DNA from: Haloferax sp. Q22
GTDB lineage: Archaea; Halobacteriota; Halobacteria; Halobacteriales; Haloferacaceae
Direction of reading: 5' to 3'
Length of the DNA stretch: 40,089 bases
NCBI RefSeq assembly: GCF_001482285.1
Contig: NZ_LOEP01000036.1
Span: 1 to 40,089, forward strand
The notes beneath the pieces are model-generated. The model saw only the letters and a list, made by a program, of their open reading frames with translations. It ran no database searches and had not been told where the DNA came from. The position numbers and the translations under genes were made by a program. Positions within the stretch are counted from its first letter, which is position 1. Each line of letters begins with the position of its first letter. This document shows, one piece after another, positions 25,523-34,775 of this stretch.

Positions 25523-26965
25523 TCAATGCCCGCGGTCGAACACCGCAACGTCGCAGTCTATCTCGCGGATGCGCTCGAACGTCGGCGGCGAGATGAACCG
25601 CGAGGCGGGCGACCGGTCGCCGCTGGAGCCGAGCACCACGAGGTCGTAGGTGGCGGCGTTCGAGGCGATGAAGCTAGTCACGTCGGAGCGGGCGACCCGC
25701 GTCTCGATGTTTCCGTCCGCCGTCTCGACCAGATTGGCGAGTTTCGACTCCGCGGGCCGGCGCTCGACCTCGGAAGAGATACAGGTCGTGACGCTCACGC
25801 TCCCGGTCTTCCCGGCGAGGCGAGTCGCGAAGTCTATCATCGCGTGGGCGGCGTCGCCCGGCCGCGAGACGAGCACGAGGATGCGCCGCCAGCGGTAGGT
25901 CTCGCCGGTCGAGCGGAACGCCACGGTGTCGTACGAGCCTCCGAACAGGCCGCGGACGTAGTCCGAAAGCAGGCCGCGGTCCTCCTCGTACGGGGTCACT
26001 ACGAGGTCGGAGTTGGTGCTCGCCGCGGCCTCGGTCGTCGCGGTCAACGGGTCGCCGCGGGCGACGGCGACCTCGACGGGCACGCCCAGTCGGGTCCGCA
26101 GTTGGTGCGCGCAGGATTCGAGGCGCTCGACCGACGCGTCGGCGTCGGTGTCGAGTCCGCCGCCGGCGGTCGCGTCCCCGTCCGCATCCGTGTCCGCGTC
26201 GCCCTCAGCGGCAGCTGTCGCTTCCGGCGGGAGCACGTCGAGGAGGACCACCTTGCCGGCGCTGTGGGCGGCGGCGAGGCGGGCGGCGAAGAAGGCCGTC
26301 TGGGTCGCCGTCTCGCCGCGCATCGGGACGAGCACGTGGTCGTCGCCGCGGACGGTCCCGTAGAGGTACTCCGCGCGGCGCTCGTAGAACTGCTCGCGCC
26401 AGACGGTGAAGGTAACGGCGATGACGACGCTGGCGAAGAAGATGCTCACCACGTACTCCTCGGGGTTCACGTCGCCCGTGACGAGCGTCAGGAGCGCCGT
26501 CGAAAACGCGGAGGGCGCTTCCACGTCGAGGAGCCACGTCGTGACGCCCGCGAGGAAGATGGCGAGCGCCGCCGCCGACGGGTGAACGAGCGCAGTCCCG
26601 GTCGGGCCGTACGCCCACCCGGTGAAGCCGACGGCGACGAGGCCACAGAGCGCGCCGACCGTGAGGGCGACGACGAACTTCACGGGCGAGGCGTACCGCC
26701 CCTCGGGGTCGGAAAACAGCGTGTACGACCCCGACGCGAGCGGCGGGAACAGCAGGAACGAGAGCGTGCTGACCGAGTTGGAGATGAACGTCACCCCGGC
26801 GATGAGCACGGGGATGATGAGGAGAATCGAGAGGTGAAGCAGGTTGTTCGTGTTCTCTATCCAGCGACCGAACGCCACCATCTCGCGCCGCTCTATCCGG
26901 CGAATGCGGGCGCGGAGCGCGCCGGCGCGTGCAACCGCTCGGGTCGCGAGATGGCGGAGGTCCAC
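25523..26965 (-). CDS. HPP-family membrane protein fused to universal-stress (Usp) domains
   Basis: The 480-residue protein starts with a basic N-terminus. Five to six membrane helices (about residues 40-190) follow in an HPP-like arrangement (ALVHPSAAALAIFLAGVTTW). Two consecutive UspA-like domains (about 205-330 and 340-480) follow; the second ends in LGSSGDRSPASRF and CDVAVFDRG, the Usp nucleotide-loop pattern. HPP proteins include nitrite or anion transporters, and Usp domains bind ATP or sense stress. GTG 26965 lies nine bases after the udp stop, implying coupling; an internal ATG at residue 29 is another possible start. Why it sits behind uridine phosphorylase is not evident. Confidence 0.82.
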   Translation of the reverse strand: MDLRHLATRAVARAGALRARIRRIERREMVAFGRWIENTNNLLHLSILLIIPVLIAGVTFISNSVSTLSFLLFPPLASGSYTLFSDPEGRYASPVKFVVALTVGALCGLVAVGFTGWAYGPTGTALVHPSAAALAIFLAGVTTWLLDVEAPSAFSTALLTLVTGDVNPEEYVVSIFFASVVIAVTFTVWREQFYERRAEYLYGTVRGDDHVLVPMRGETATQTAFFAARLAAAHSAGKVVLLDVLPPEATAAAEGDADTDADGDATAGGGLDTDADASVERLESCAHQLRTRLGVPVEVAVARGDPLTATTEAAASTNSDLVVTPYEEDRGLLSDYVRGLFGGSYDTVAFRSTGETYRWRRILVLVSRPGDAAHAMIDFATRLAGKTGSVSVTTCISSEVERRPAESKLANLVETADGNIETRVARSDVTSFIASNAATYDLVVLGSSGDRSPASRFISPPTFERIREIDCDVAVFDRGH

Positions 26966-26974
26966 GGCGCTGGG

Positions 26975-27703
26975 CTACGCGAGGTCGGTGACGGCGTCGA
27001 GCGTGATGGAGATGGCGCGCTCGACGTTGTTCTTCGCCTTCTCGGGGAGCTCCTCGTCCGAGTCGGCCCCTTTCTGGGTGCCGGCGACGAGGTTGCCGTC
27101 GACCGTGCAGATGGCCCCGGCGCGGAGACCTTTCCGGCGGGCGAGCGAGAACACCGTCGCGGCCTCCATCTCGATGGCGAGCAGGCCGGCGGCGTTCCAA
27201 TCGTCGACGTACTCGTCGGACTCGTTGTAGAACGCGTCGTCGGAGACGATGGGGCCGACGTGGACGTCCTCGTCGTTGGCCTCCGCCGAATCAACGAGCG
27301 ACGTGAGCACGTCGTAGTCGGGGACGGCCGGGTACACCTCGGACTCGTAGCGCTTCGAGGTGCCCTCCTCCTTGGCCGCGCCCGTGGCGACGATCATGTC
27401 GCCGACTTCGATATCTTCCTGCAGCGCGCCGATGGTGCCGACGCGGATGAACGTCTCCACGCCGACGCGGGAGAGTTCCTCGATGGCGATGGCGGCCGAA
27501 GGGCAGCCGATGCCGGTCGAGGAGATGGTGAGCGGGACGCCCTCGTACTCGGCGTTGACGACCTTGTACTCGCGGTTCTGCGCGACTTCCTCGACGTTCT
27601 CGCACTGCTTCGCGATGCGGTCGACGCGCCCGGGGTCGCCCGGGATGAGCGCGATGTCGTTCACGTCGCCTTCCTCGACGAGGGTATGGGGCTGTTTCGC
27701 CAT
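26975..27703 (-). CDS. udp: Uridine phosphorylase
   Basis: The 242-residue protein belongs to the NP-I phosphorylase family: LIPGDPGRVDRIA, the phosphate-binding FIRVGTIGALQ, and the nucleoside-binding IEMEAATVFSLA are all present. It cleaves uridine (perhaps also other nucleosides) with phosphate to give base and ribose-1-phosphate. ATG 27703 follows a TTTTTGC box about 28 bases upstream; longer frames are not supported. It heads a probable two-gene operon with the HPP/Usp gene. A PfkB kinase and deoC nearby make a nucleoside-catabolism cluster. Confidence 0.93.
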   Translation of the reverse strand: MAKQPHTLVEEGDVNDIALIPGDPGRVDRIAKQCENVEEVAQNREYKVVNAEYEGVPLTISSTGIGCPSAAIAIEELSRVGVETFIRVGTIGALQEDIEVGDMIVATGAAKEEGTSKRYESEVYPAVPDYDVLTSLVDSAEANDEDVHVGPIVSDDAFYNESDEYVDDWNAAGLLAIEMEAATVFSLARRKGLRAGAICTVDGNLVAGTQKGADSDEELPEKAKNNVERAISITLDAVTDLA

Positions 27704-27810
27704 GTTCCGACCCACTCGGGTCGCGGGCAAAAACGACGCGGTTCGACCGGGGGCGGCAGCGGTCGACTCGACCGAGCGGCCGACTGCCCAGCCGACCGAG
27801 CGGCCCGCCG

Positions 27811-28335
27811 TCACGCGAACCCGGTGAAAAGCGCCGGCGCGAGGACCAACAGCGTCGCGCCGAAGACGAGCGAAGAGCGGAGCCACTGCCCGCGGACCGC
27901 CGTCGCGCGCTCCTCGTAGATGCGTCGCCCGGCGCGCGGGAGGATGAAGCGGGCGAACGCGACGTAGATGAACGCCACGACGACCGCCGTCGCGACGAGG
28001 TGCGACGGGAGGTCGACGCCGGCGACACCGAGGTCCGGCGCGACGGCGTCGGTGGCGAGGTAGACGAACCCGTAGAGGACGCCGGCGAGCGCGCCGGCGG
28101 CGTGGTGGACGACGTTCGCGTCGCCGAAGCTCACCTCGTCGGGCGTCGTCCGTCGGACGACCGACGCGGCGACGTAGGCGGGGGTGAAGCCCTCGTCCTG
28201 TCGCCACATCGGGATGGCCATTATGACCGCGGCCGCGACCCCGACGACCGCGCCGAGGAGCAGTCGCCCGGTGACCGCACCGAGGCTCGACGCGGCGTCG
28301 AGGGCGGCGACGGCGACCGGGAGCTGGTCTAACAT
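27811..28335 (-). CDS. Four-helix haloarchaeal membrane protein, function unknown
   Basis: The 174-residue protein has hydrophobic stretches at about residues 20-42, 78-100, 110-132 and 152-172, and a polar loop (WRQDEGFTPAYVAASVVRRTTPDE) after the first helix. HH at about residue 77 (NVVHHAAGALAG), next to a helix, could bind a metal or haem, but no family motif confirms it. TTTTATC near 28360-28366 lies about 28 bases upstream of the ATG. It stands between udp and the PfkB gene on the same strand, each with its own promoter-like box. Possibly a transporter component for nucleosides; this is speculation. Confidence 0.72.
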   Translation of the reverse strand: MLDQLPVAVAALDAASSLGAVTGRLLLGAVVGVAAAVIMAIPMWRQDEGFTPAYVAASVVRRTTPDEVSFGDANVVHHAAGALAGVLYGFVYLATDAVAPDLGVAGVDLPSHLVATAVVVAFIYVAFARFILPRAGRRIYEERATAVRGQWLRSSLVFGATLLVLAPALFTGFA

Positions 28336-28404
28336 CGTCCCGACGAATGACTGGTGGGGATAAAATTGGTCGGGTCGGAGTCGAGCGGCGTGGAGGGCGG
28401 CGGT

Positions 28405-29322
28405 TCAGCCCTCGACGAGGTCGTCGAGCCGCCGCCAACTGAGTTGCGTCCGCGCACCCGGTTCGGCCGCGGTGAGCGCCCCGCAGGCGTTAGCGACCGC
28501 CAGCGCCCGCTCGTAGGTGGCTCCGTCGAGACGGGCAGCGATGAAGCCCGAGGCGAAGGCGTCGCCCGCGCCGGTCGTGTCCACCGCGTCGATGGGGTAC
28601 CCGGGGTGGACGTGTCGTTCGTCACCGTCTCTGACCTCCGCGCCGCGCGGGCCGTGTTTGAGGACGAGCGTCGTCCGCGCGAGCGCTTCGGCGACCTCGG
28701 ACGCGGGCTCCGAGCCGACGCTTCGGCCGCGCTCGACCGCCGCCTCGCCGAGCGCGGTGGCGGCCTCGCGGTCGTTGAGAAAGACGTAGTCAACCTCGCG
28801 GAGGGCGTCGGCGTAGCCCCGGTCGCCGACGCGCCGCCCGGGGTCGAAGCTGACCGTCGTATCCTCCTCGTGGGCCCGTCTGGCGAGCGTCGCCGCCGTG
28901 TCGGGCGACTGGCTCGTCAGGTGGAGGTGGTCGGCCGCCGCAAGCGAGTCGGTCGGGAGGTCGGTCGCCGCGAACGCCTCGTTGACGCCGGGCGAGCCGA
29001 GGACGAACACCTCACCCGCGGCGTCGACGACGATGTACTTGACCGTGGTCGGGCCGCGGTCGACGCTGACGACGTGGCGGCAGTCGACACCCTTCGAGGC
29101 GAGTTCCGCGACGGCGGCGTGGCCGTGTTCGTCGTCGCCGACGCTCCCGAGGAGCGCGGCGGGCACGTCGAGGCCGACGAGGCCGCTGGCGACGTTGGCG
29201 GCGCTCCCGCCGCCCGCGCCGACCCGCGACTCGACCGTTGCCTCGCCGTCGGGCTCCGGCAGCGCGTCCACGCGGAGGGTGACGTCCCAGTTCACGTGGC
29301 CGGCGCAGATGACACGGGACAT
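28405..29322 (-). CDS. PfkB-family sugar/nucleoside kinase, candidate ribose-1-phosphate kinase
   Basis: The 305-residue protein is a ribokinase-fold kinase. Its N-terminal substrate motif is VGAGGGSAANVA (residues about 34-45) and its C-terminal anion-hole motif is DTTGAGDAF (from residue 248), with catalytic base D254. Family members phosphorylate sugars or nucleosides. Halophilic archaea have a pentose bisphosphate route in which nucleoside phosphorylase yields ribose-1-phosphate and a PfkB kinase makes ribose-1,5-bisphosphate. Linkage to udp and deoC makes that role plausible here, but ribokinase or nucleoside kinase remain possible. A TTATC box about 30 bases upstream supports the start. 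Confidence 0.85.
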   Translation of the reverse strand: MSRVICAGHVNWDVTLRVDALPEPDGEATVESRVGAGGGSAANVASGLVGLDVPAALLGSVGDDEHGHAAVAELASKGVDCRHVVSVDRGPTTVKYIVVDAAGEVFVLGSPGVNEAFAATDLPTDSLAAADHLHLTSQSPDTAATLARRAHEEDTTVSFDPGRRVGDRGYADALREVDYVFLNDREAATALGEAAVERGRSVGSEPASEVAEALARTTLVLKHGPRGAEVRDGDERHVHPGYPIDAVDTTGAGDAFASGFIAARLDGATYERALAVANACGALTAAEPGARTQLSWRRLDDLVEG

Positions 29323-29435
29323 GCGTCCCCGTAGGTCGGTTCGCCGGTGGGATAACTTTCCCGGGTCGGGCGACGAGAGCGCGGAGAAAAAGCGAGAGTG
29401 CGGCGGCGGGCGACCCCCCGAACGGGGTTACGGCC

Positions 29436-30245
29436 TCAGCCGGCGATGGCGAACAACAGGAGGTTGTGGACGCCGGGGCCGAGACCGACGGCGGCGACGA
29501 GGCCCAAGAGGAGCGCCCCCTCGGTGGGGTCCTCGCGCACGTAGTCGGCGAGTAAGGCGACCACGAAGCCGGCCACGACGAGTTTCACGAGGACGAACAG
29601 CCAGCCGACGCCGATGACCTCCGCGGTCGGCAGCGCCGCGGCGGCTTCGAGGATGATTCGCGACAGCGGCGTCCGCTCGCCGAAGCCGAGCACGTCGATG
29701 CCGACGGCGGTCGACAGCGCGTCGAGGGCGTGCCCGAAGATTGCGAGCAGGCCGAGCGACCCCGCGGCGGCCGCTTCGGGGGCGACCCGCGTCACGACCC
29801 GCCACGTCAACGGGGTGGCGACGAGCGCGGCGACGAGGGCGAACCCGGGCCAGACGACGGAGAGCGTCCCGGCGGCGAGGCCGATGAAGAGCGCGAAGCC
29901 GGCGAGGCCGGCGGCGACGAGCGCGCCGGGAATGGCGAGCGCCGTTGGCGAGTCGAGGTCAGTCGCGTCGAGCGCGAGCCACGTCGCGCCGGCGACGACG
30001 GCCACGGAGAGATAGACCGCGGGCGTGCCGGCGAGCGGTTCGACCGCGGGCGGGAGCGCGTCGATGACGTAGAGGACGTGCAGCGCCGACCCCGACACCA
30101 TCCACGGGACGAGTGCGGCGACGTGGGCGGGCGTGACCGTCGGGCGCGTGCGGCGCAGTCCGATGCCGACGCCGACGAGCCCCGCGACGAGGGCGACGAA
30201 GTAGGGAAGCGGCGGGAGCGCGAACCCCTCGGGGAGAATGGCCAT
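29436..30245 (-). CDS. DUF63 family membrane protein
   Basis: The 269-residue protein begins [19 protein letters not shown] and has seven to eight membrane helices spread over its whole length. It has conserved-looking polar spots in helices ([22 protein letters not shown]). These features match the archaeal DUF63 family, whose role is unknown to me. ATG 30245 is 66 bases from the divergent deoC ATG; upstream readings to 30716 are antisense to deoC. Histidines and aspartates within helices hint at proton or metal handling, but no transporter class can be named. Confidence 0.8.
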   Translation of the reverse strand: MAILPEGFALPPLPYFVALVAGLVGVGIGLRRTRPTVTPAHVAALVPWMVSGSALHVLYVIDALPPAVEPLAGTPAVYLSVAVVAGATWLALDATDLDSPTALAIPGALVAAGLAGFALFIGLAAGTLSVVWPGFALVAALVATPLTWRVVTRVAPEAAAAGSLGLLAIFGHALDALSTAVGIDVLGFGERTPLSRIILEAAAALPTAEVIGVGWLFVLVKLVVAGFVVALLADYVREDPTEGALLLGLVAAVGLGPGVHNLLLFAIAG

Positions 30246-30283
30246 GCAGGAGGCGCGGCGGGGCGGCGTGAAAGCCTTACGTT

Positions 30284-30289
30284 CTTTAG
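30284..30289 (+). promoter_or_regulatory. TATA-like box of deoC
   Basis: CTTTAG at 30284-30289 is centred about 25 bases before ATG 30312, consistent with a leaderless transcript. Confidence 0.45.
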
Positions 30290-30311
30290 CCTCGGGTCGC
30301 CTCGACAGGGT

Positions 30312-30950
30312 ATGAACCGAGCCGACCTCGCCGCCCGCATCGACCACACGGTCCTCGGACCCGAGACGACGATGGCCGACGTGGAGGCCGTCCTCGACGA
30401 CGCCGACGAGTGGGGGATGAACGCCTGTATCCCGCCGTGCTACGTCGGCGAGGCGAGCGAGTACGCCCCGGACGTGTTGCTTGCGACGGTCGTCGGCTTC
30501 CCCCACGGTCAGCACACGACGACCGCCAAGCGCGAGGAGGCCGTCGACGCGTGGCAGGCCGGCGCGGACGAACTGGACATGGTCATCAACGTCGGTCGGC
30601 TCAAAGCCGGCGAGGACGAACTCGTGACCGAGGACATCTCGGAGGTCGTCGCGGCCGTCCCGATTCCCGTGAAGGTCATCATCGAGACGGCGCTCCTCAC
30701 CGAGGAGGAGAAACACCGCGCCTGCGAGGCGGCCGTCGAGGCCGACGCCGCCTTCGTCAAGACCTCCACCGGCTTCGCCGACGGCGGCGCGACGGTCGAA
30801 GACGTGACGCTCATGGCCGAGTACCTGCCTGTCAAGGCCTCCGGCGGCGTCGGCTCCTACGACGAGGCGGTCGCCATGTTCGAAGCCGGCGCGGAGCGCA
30901 TCGGCGCGTCGTCGGGCGTCGACATCGTCTCGGGCGCGCCAGCGGAATAG
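30312..30950 (+). CDS. deoC: Deoxyribose-phosphate aldolase
   Basis: The 212-residue protein is a class I aldolase barrel. The Schiff-base lysine is K150 in FVKTSTGFA, assisted by K175 in VKASGGVG and the acid in [10 protein letters not shown]. It splits 2-deoxyribose-5-phosphate into acetaldehyde and glyceraldehyde-3-phosphate, the last step of deoxynucleoside breakdown. Its length is normal for the short archaeal form. It is divergent from the DUF63 gene and close to udp and a PfkB kinase, which together could channel nucleoside sugars to central metabolism. The long upstream extension of this frame is antisense to the DUF63 gene and is rejected. Confidence 0.95.
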   Translation: MNRADLAARIDHTVLGPETTMADVEAVLDDADEWGMNACIPPCYVGEASEYAPDVLLATVVGFPHGQHTTTAKREEAVDAWQAGADELDMVINVGRLKAGEDELVTEDISEVVAAVPIPVKVIIETALLTEEEKHRACEAAVEADAAFVKTSTGFADGGATVEDVTLMAEYLPVKASGGVGSYDEAVAMFEAGAERIGASSGVDIVSGAPAE

Positions 30951-31027
30951 GTCGGTCGTCGGCCGGTTGGCATCGCGCGGTCGCCGGTGCCCAACATTGA
31001 TTACCCGACTCCCGAGAACCCAGTACC

Positions 31028-32002
31028 ATGCTCCGAGGCGGGCCAGCCGTTCAAATCGGCGTCATTCTCGTGTCAGTTCTGGGGCTCTGGGTCGGCGCGC
31101 GGCTGTTGGTCGATGCCGCCGTTCGGTCGGCTCGGCGGTTCGGCCTCTCGGATCTCACCATCGGGCTGACAATCGTCGCAATCGGGACCTCGACGCCGGA
31201 GCTCGTGGTCGCCGTCGACGCCGCGTACAAGGGATTGGGCGACATCGCGGTCGCGAACGTCCTCGGTTCGAACATCTACAACGTGGCGTTCGTGTTGGGC
31301 GTCATCTCGCTGCTCCGAGTGATTCCGGTCGCGGAGTCCCTCGTCTATCGCGACGGGGCCGCTCTGCTGGCGAGCACGCTCCTCGGCGGCGTCGTCCTGT
31401 TCGACCTCCGGGTCACGAGGCTCGAAGGCGCGCTCTTGGTCGTGGCGTTCGTCGCTTACACGGCGTACCTGCTCCGAGGGCCCCAGTCGGACGGGGACGA
31501 AGCGACCGCCCAGTCGCTCGGTGACGGGGGCGTAACCCGCCCGATAACCGAACGAATCGACTTTCCCGGACGAGACGCTGTGTTCCTCTTAGGCGGGTTG
31601 GGGCTGGTGTTGGTGAGCGGCGACTACATGGTGCTCGCCGCGTCGGAGTTGGCCCGCGGTGCCGGCGTCTCCGAGTGGGTCATCGGCGGGACAATCGTCG
31701 CGGCGGGCACCTCGACCCCGGAGTTCGCCGTCTCGCTGGTCGCGCTCCGACAGCGGAGTCTCGGGGTCTCGGTGGGCAACATCGTCGGCAGCAACATCCT
31801 CAACATCACGGGAATCGTCGGCGTTGCGGCGGTCGCCAGCCCGCTCGTGGTGAGCGAGGCGGCGCTCGGGACGTTCGCGTGGCTCGTCGCGGTCACCCTC
31901 CTGATAGTCGCCGCGCTTTGGACGGGGAGAGCCCTGTCCCGCTTGGAAGGTGCCTTCTTCGCAACGTCCGAAGTCACTCGGTGGATACTGGGGCTCCTCT
32001 GA
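31028..32002 (+). CDS. Sodium/calcium exchanger (CaCA family)
   Basis: The 324-residue protein has ten predicted helices in two inverted halves. Each half carries an alpha-repeat: AIGTSTPELVVAV from residue 52 with ANVLGSNIYN, and AAGTSTPEFAVSL from about 226 with GNIVGSNILN. The acidic E58 and E232 line the ion sites. A polar loop (about residues 155-180) links the halves. This matches YrbG-type archaeal exchangers such as NCX_Mj. It would expel Ca2+ (or another cation) using a Na+ gradient, which is large in a halophile. It appears monocistronic and converges on the PQQ-propeller pair. Confidence 0.92.
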   Translation: MLRGGPAVQIGVILVSVLGLWVGARLLVDAAVRSARRFGLSDLTIGLTIVAIGTSTPELVVAVDAAYKGLGDIAVANVLGSNIYNVAFVLGVISLLRVIPVAESLVYRDGAALLASTLLGGVVLFDLRVTRLEGALLVVAFVAYTAYLLRGPQSDGDEATAQSLGDGGVTRPITERIDFPGRDAVFLLGGLGLVLVSGDYMVLAASELARGAGVSEWVIGGTIVAAGTSTPEFAVSLVALRQRSLGVSVGNIVGSNILNITGIVGVAAVASPLVVSEAALGTFAWLVAVTLLIVAALWTGRALSRLEGAFFATSEVTRWILGLL

Positions 32003-32064
32003 GGGGCGCCGGACCTCCCTGAAGCGGTTCGTTCTGTCGGCTGACCGCGACCAGCACTCTTCTG

Positions 32065-33285
32065 CTACTCGGCCCGCAGCGCGACGAGCCGCCGCGGTCC
32101 GTCGTCGCCGCCGGATTCGACCGCGAACAGCGCGTCGCCCGCTGGCGTCGGGCCGGTCAGCGCGCGACCCGCGAGGTCGTATCGCCAGCGCTCGGCCCCG
32201 ATGCGGGTGTCGTCGAAGCCGACGCCGCCCCCGGCGTCGTAGGCGACGACGCCGCCACTCTTGCTCGTGTCCGAGACGAATACGGTGTCGCCGGCACCGG
32301 CGGGCGGGGCGAAGAAGTCGTCGCCGGCCGCCCATGAGGGGGAGCCGGCACGCTTGTCGAAGGCGTCGAGGCCGGTCCCGTCGGTCGAAAAGATGCGCCG
32401 GGGGCCGACGACGAGCGAGCCGTGCGGCGAGGGGTCTTCGTGGTACCAGTCCACAGCACCGGCGCGGAGGCCGCCTCTGAGTCGGGCGACGCCCGCGCCG
32501 AAGAAGCCCGCGAACACGTCGTTCGACTCGGCGATTGCGAGCGACTGCACGCCGCCCGGGTGTTTGGTTCGCCACCGCCCCGTCGCGCCGCGCTCGACGC
32601 CCTCGTCCTGGAATGAGAACACTTCGCCGCCCTCCGTTCCCGCGACGACGGTGTCGTACCGGGCCGCGAGGGACCGAACCGGGCCGAACACTTCCTCGCG
32701 CCACTCGACGGTCCCGTCGCTGGCGCGGACGCGGTAGAGGTTTCCCGCGGTGTCAGCGGCGTAAAGTCGGTCGCGGTCTGGTTCGGGGCGGACGACGGGT
32801 GCCCAGACGCTCGACTCGGTCGGCGCGTGCCACGCTTCCTCGCCGTCGTGGGTGAACGCGAGCACGCCGGTTCTGGTCCCGACGTAGCCGATGTAGACGC
32901 GCTCCGAATCGACCGTCACCGACGAGCGGAAGCCGCTCTGGGGGTCGCTTTCGACCGACCACAGCTCGGTTCCGTCGCCGACCGAAAACGCCCGGAGGCG
33001 CTCGCTGGTCGCGAGGTACACCGTCTCGCCGAACACGACCGGGCGCGCCAACTCGATACCGTTGACCTCGACACCCCAGGACTCGCCCGGCTTCGAGGCC
33101 GGGCCGGTCGCGCGCGGGTTGTAGCCCGTTCCCTCGGGAGAGAAGTACGGATGCGGCCAGTCGGCGCGCCCGTCGCCCGTAGAGCCCCCGTCGCCGCCGA
33201 CACAGCCCGCGAGTCCGGCGGCCGCGCCGGTTCCGAGGGTCCCGAGGAACGTTCGTCTCGATAGGTCCGCGTCGGGTCGCGTCAC
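32065..33285 (-). CDS. PQQ-type beta-propeller lipoprotein, second of a pair
   Basis: The 406-residue protein has a Tat signal (SRRTFLGTLGTG) and lipobox LAGC with anchored C28. A Gly/Asp-rich spacer follows, then repeated blades of the PQQ-like (BamB/quinoprotein-like) propeller, each with the pattern xVYxxTxx and GTxLWSV or AFDKRAGSPSW. No PQQ-binding or dehydrogenase residues stand out, so a binding or scaffold role on the cell surface is likelier. Its ATG overlaps the stop of the upstream paralogue by four bases (33282-33285), so the two are translated in sequence. The last residues form a short polar end. Confidence 0.85.
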   Translation of the reverse strand: MTRPDADLSRRTFLGTLGTGAAAGLAGCVGGDGGSTGDGRADWPHPYFSPEGTGYNPRATGPASKPGESWGVEVNGIELARPVVFGETVYLATSERLRAFSVGDGTELWSVESDPQSGFRSSVTVDSERVYIGYVGTRTGVLAFTHDGEEAWHAPTESSVWAPVVRPEPDRDRLYAADTAGNLYRVRASDGTVEWREEVFGPVRSLAARYDTVVAGTEGGEVFSFQDEGVERGATGRWRTKHPGGVQSLAIAESNDVFAGFFGAGVARLRGGLRAGAVDWYHEDPSPHGSLVVGPRRIFSTDGTGLDAFDKRAGSPSWAAGDDFFAPPAGAGDTVFVSDTSKSGGVVAYDAGGGVGFDDTRIGAERWRYDLAGRALTGPTPAGDALFAVESGGDDGPRRLVALRAE

Positions 33286-34625
33286 GATTCCGAATCTCCC
33301 GTGGTCGCGGCTGTCTCCGCGGTTGCGTTCGTCCCCGAAGCTGACTCGTCGGCGTCAGCGTCGCCGACGACGGTCATGCTCAGCAGGTTGTTGTCACGGA
33401 CGACCGGGCAGTACACCCGCCGGTCGGTCGCGGCGAGCGAGTGGCCGACGTAGCGACCGAGCGAAATCGACCAGCGCTCGCGGTCGCCGAACAGGCCGCC
33501 GTCGTCGGTCCGGTTCAGCGCGACCAGTTCGCCGTGACCCGTTCCGACGTAGACTGTGTCGCCGACGATGCTCGCGGCGGAGACGGTCTCGTTCGGGTCG
33601 TACGTCCAGCGCACCTCGCCGGTCGCGCTGTCGAGTGCGCGGAGTTCTCCGCGGGCGGCGTAGAGGCGCTCGCCGTCGAACGCGAGTCGCTTGTGGACGC
33701 CGCGGTCGTCCTCCCAGACCACGTCGCCGTTTCGACGGTCGAGCGCGGCGATTCGGTCCCAGCCGGCGATGTACACTCGCTCGTCGCCGACGACCGGCGC
33801 GACGGCCTCGGCCGTCTCGGTCGAGACCTGCCAGTAGGCGCTGCCGTCCGTGCCGAGGCAGTAGAGGCGCTGTCCCTCGGTGACCACGAAGAGCGAATGG
33901 AGATTGACCGCGAGGGGCCGCCGAACCGCGCCGAACAGCGACCGCGTCCATTTGACCTCGGCGGCGTCGATATCGACCGCGCAGACGCGCTCGTCGTCGA
34001 GGCCGAGAAACAGCGTCTCGCGGTCGTTGGAGAACGCCGGCGGCGTCTGCGGCGAACCGGGAAGCTCGATAGTTCGAAACTGCCGACCGGTCCGAGCGCG
34101 GTAGAGCGCGAGTCGGTTCGGCCCGTGAACCGTCGTTCCGAGCGAGTAGACGACGCCGTCGAGGACGGCCGGGGGGGTCCAACCCTCGCCCTGTGCGGCC
34201 CACAACTCCTCCCCGGCGGCCGGGTCGATTGCTCGCATCGGGTCGCCGGGCGTGTATCCCACCCCGTCGACAGCGACGGGTTCGACGGAGTCCATCCCGA
34301 AGTCGGGTTCGTACTCGACGGTCGGCTCGGCGATGGGTGTCCCCTCGCGGAGAAACGCGGTGTTGGCGTCGTCGTGGGCGTAGGTCGGCCAGTCGCTTTC
34401 GAAGCGGACGCCCTCTGCGGAGTCGTCGTCCGTCTGGTCGTCGCCGCCGCCGAGGCATCCGGCGACCCCGGCGACCGCGCCCGCTCCGAGCAGGCGAAGC
34501 ACGCCGCGGCGGGTGCTGGTGCCGGCGGGTGAAGTCGGACTGCGAGCGGCGGCCGAAGTGACGCTGTCGGTCACAGCCGAGTCGCTGGTGGAGGGCGAAT
34601 CGGGTGGGGTCCTGCGGAAACGCAT
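33282..34625 (-). CDS. PQQ-type beta-propeller lipoprotein, first of a pair
   Basis: The 447-residue protein has an unusually long n-region of about 38 Ser/Thr/Pro-rich residues. The twin arginines (R39, R40) and lipobox VAGC (C57) follow. The body is a PQQ-like propeller with blades ending in patterns such as VYIAGWDRIAALDRRNGDVVW and ALDSATGEVRWTYD; the C-terminus is Ala/Thr/Glu-rich. The long n-region may mean the true start is internal, but no Met or Val start closer to RR is obvious. The gene shares an ATGA overlap with the second propeller gene. The pair probably acts together outside the cell. Confidence 0.83.
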   Translation of the reverse strand: MRFRRTPPDSPSTSDSAVTDSVTSAAARSPTSPAGTSTRRGVLRLLGAGAVAGVAGCLGGGDDQTDDDSAEGVRFESDWPTYAHDDANTAFLREGTPIAEPTVEYEPDFGMDSVEPVAVDGVGYTPGDPMRAIDPAAGEELWAAQGEGWTPPAVLDGVVYSLGTTVHGPNRLALYRARTGRQFRTIELPGSPQTPPAFSNDRETLFLGLDDERVCAVDIDAAEVKWTRSLFGAVRRPLAVNLHSLFVVTEGQRLYCLGTDGSAYWQVSTETAEAVAPVVGDERVYIAGWDRIAALDRRNGDVVWEDDRGVHKRLAFDGERLYAARGELRALDSATGEVRWTYDPNETVSAASIVGDTVYVGTGHGELVALNRTDDGGLFGDRERWSISLGRYVGHSLAATDRRVYCPVVRDNNLLSMTVVGDADADESASGTNATAETAATTGDSES

Positions 34626-34775
34626 CGACCAAGACTATACAACACTATGACAAGTAACTTTTCGCCCGGAGCGGTGGCGAGGTCGCGAAATCGGGGGATA
34701 TGGGAGGAAACGGACGGAAACTGAGGATGGCACGAGAAGCCGGCGACAAAAGGGAAACGGAACGACCCCGTCGGC

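Noticed and set aside
25526..27919. 797-codon open frame on the plus strand opposite udp and the HPP/Usp gene
   Set aside because: Low-complexity Arg/Glu/Gly/Val composition typical of an antisense shadow in GC-rich DNA; both opposite genes are well supported.
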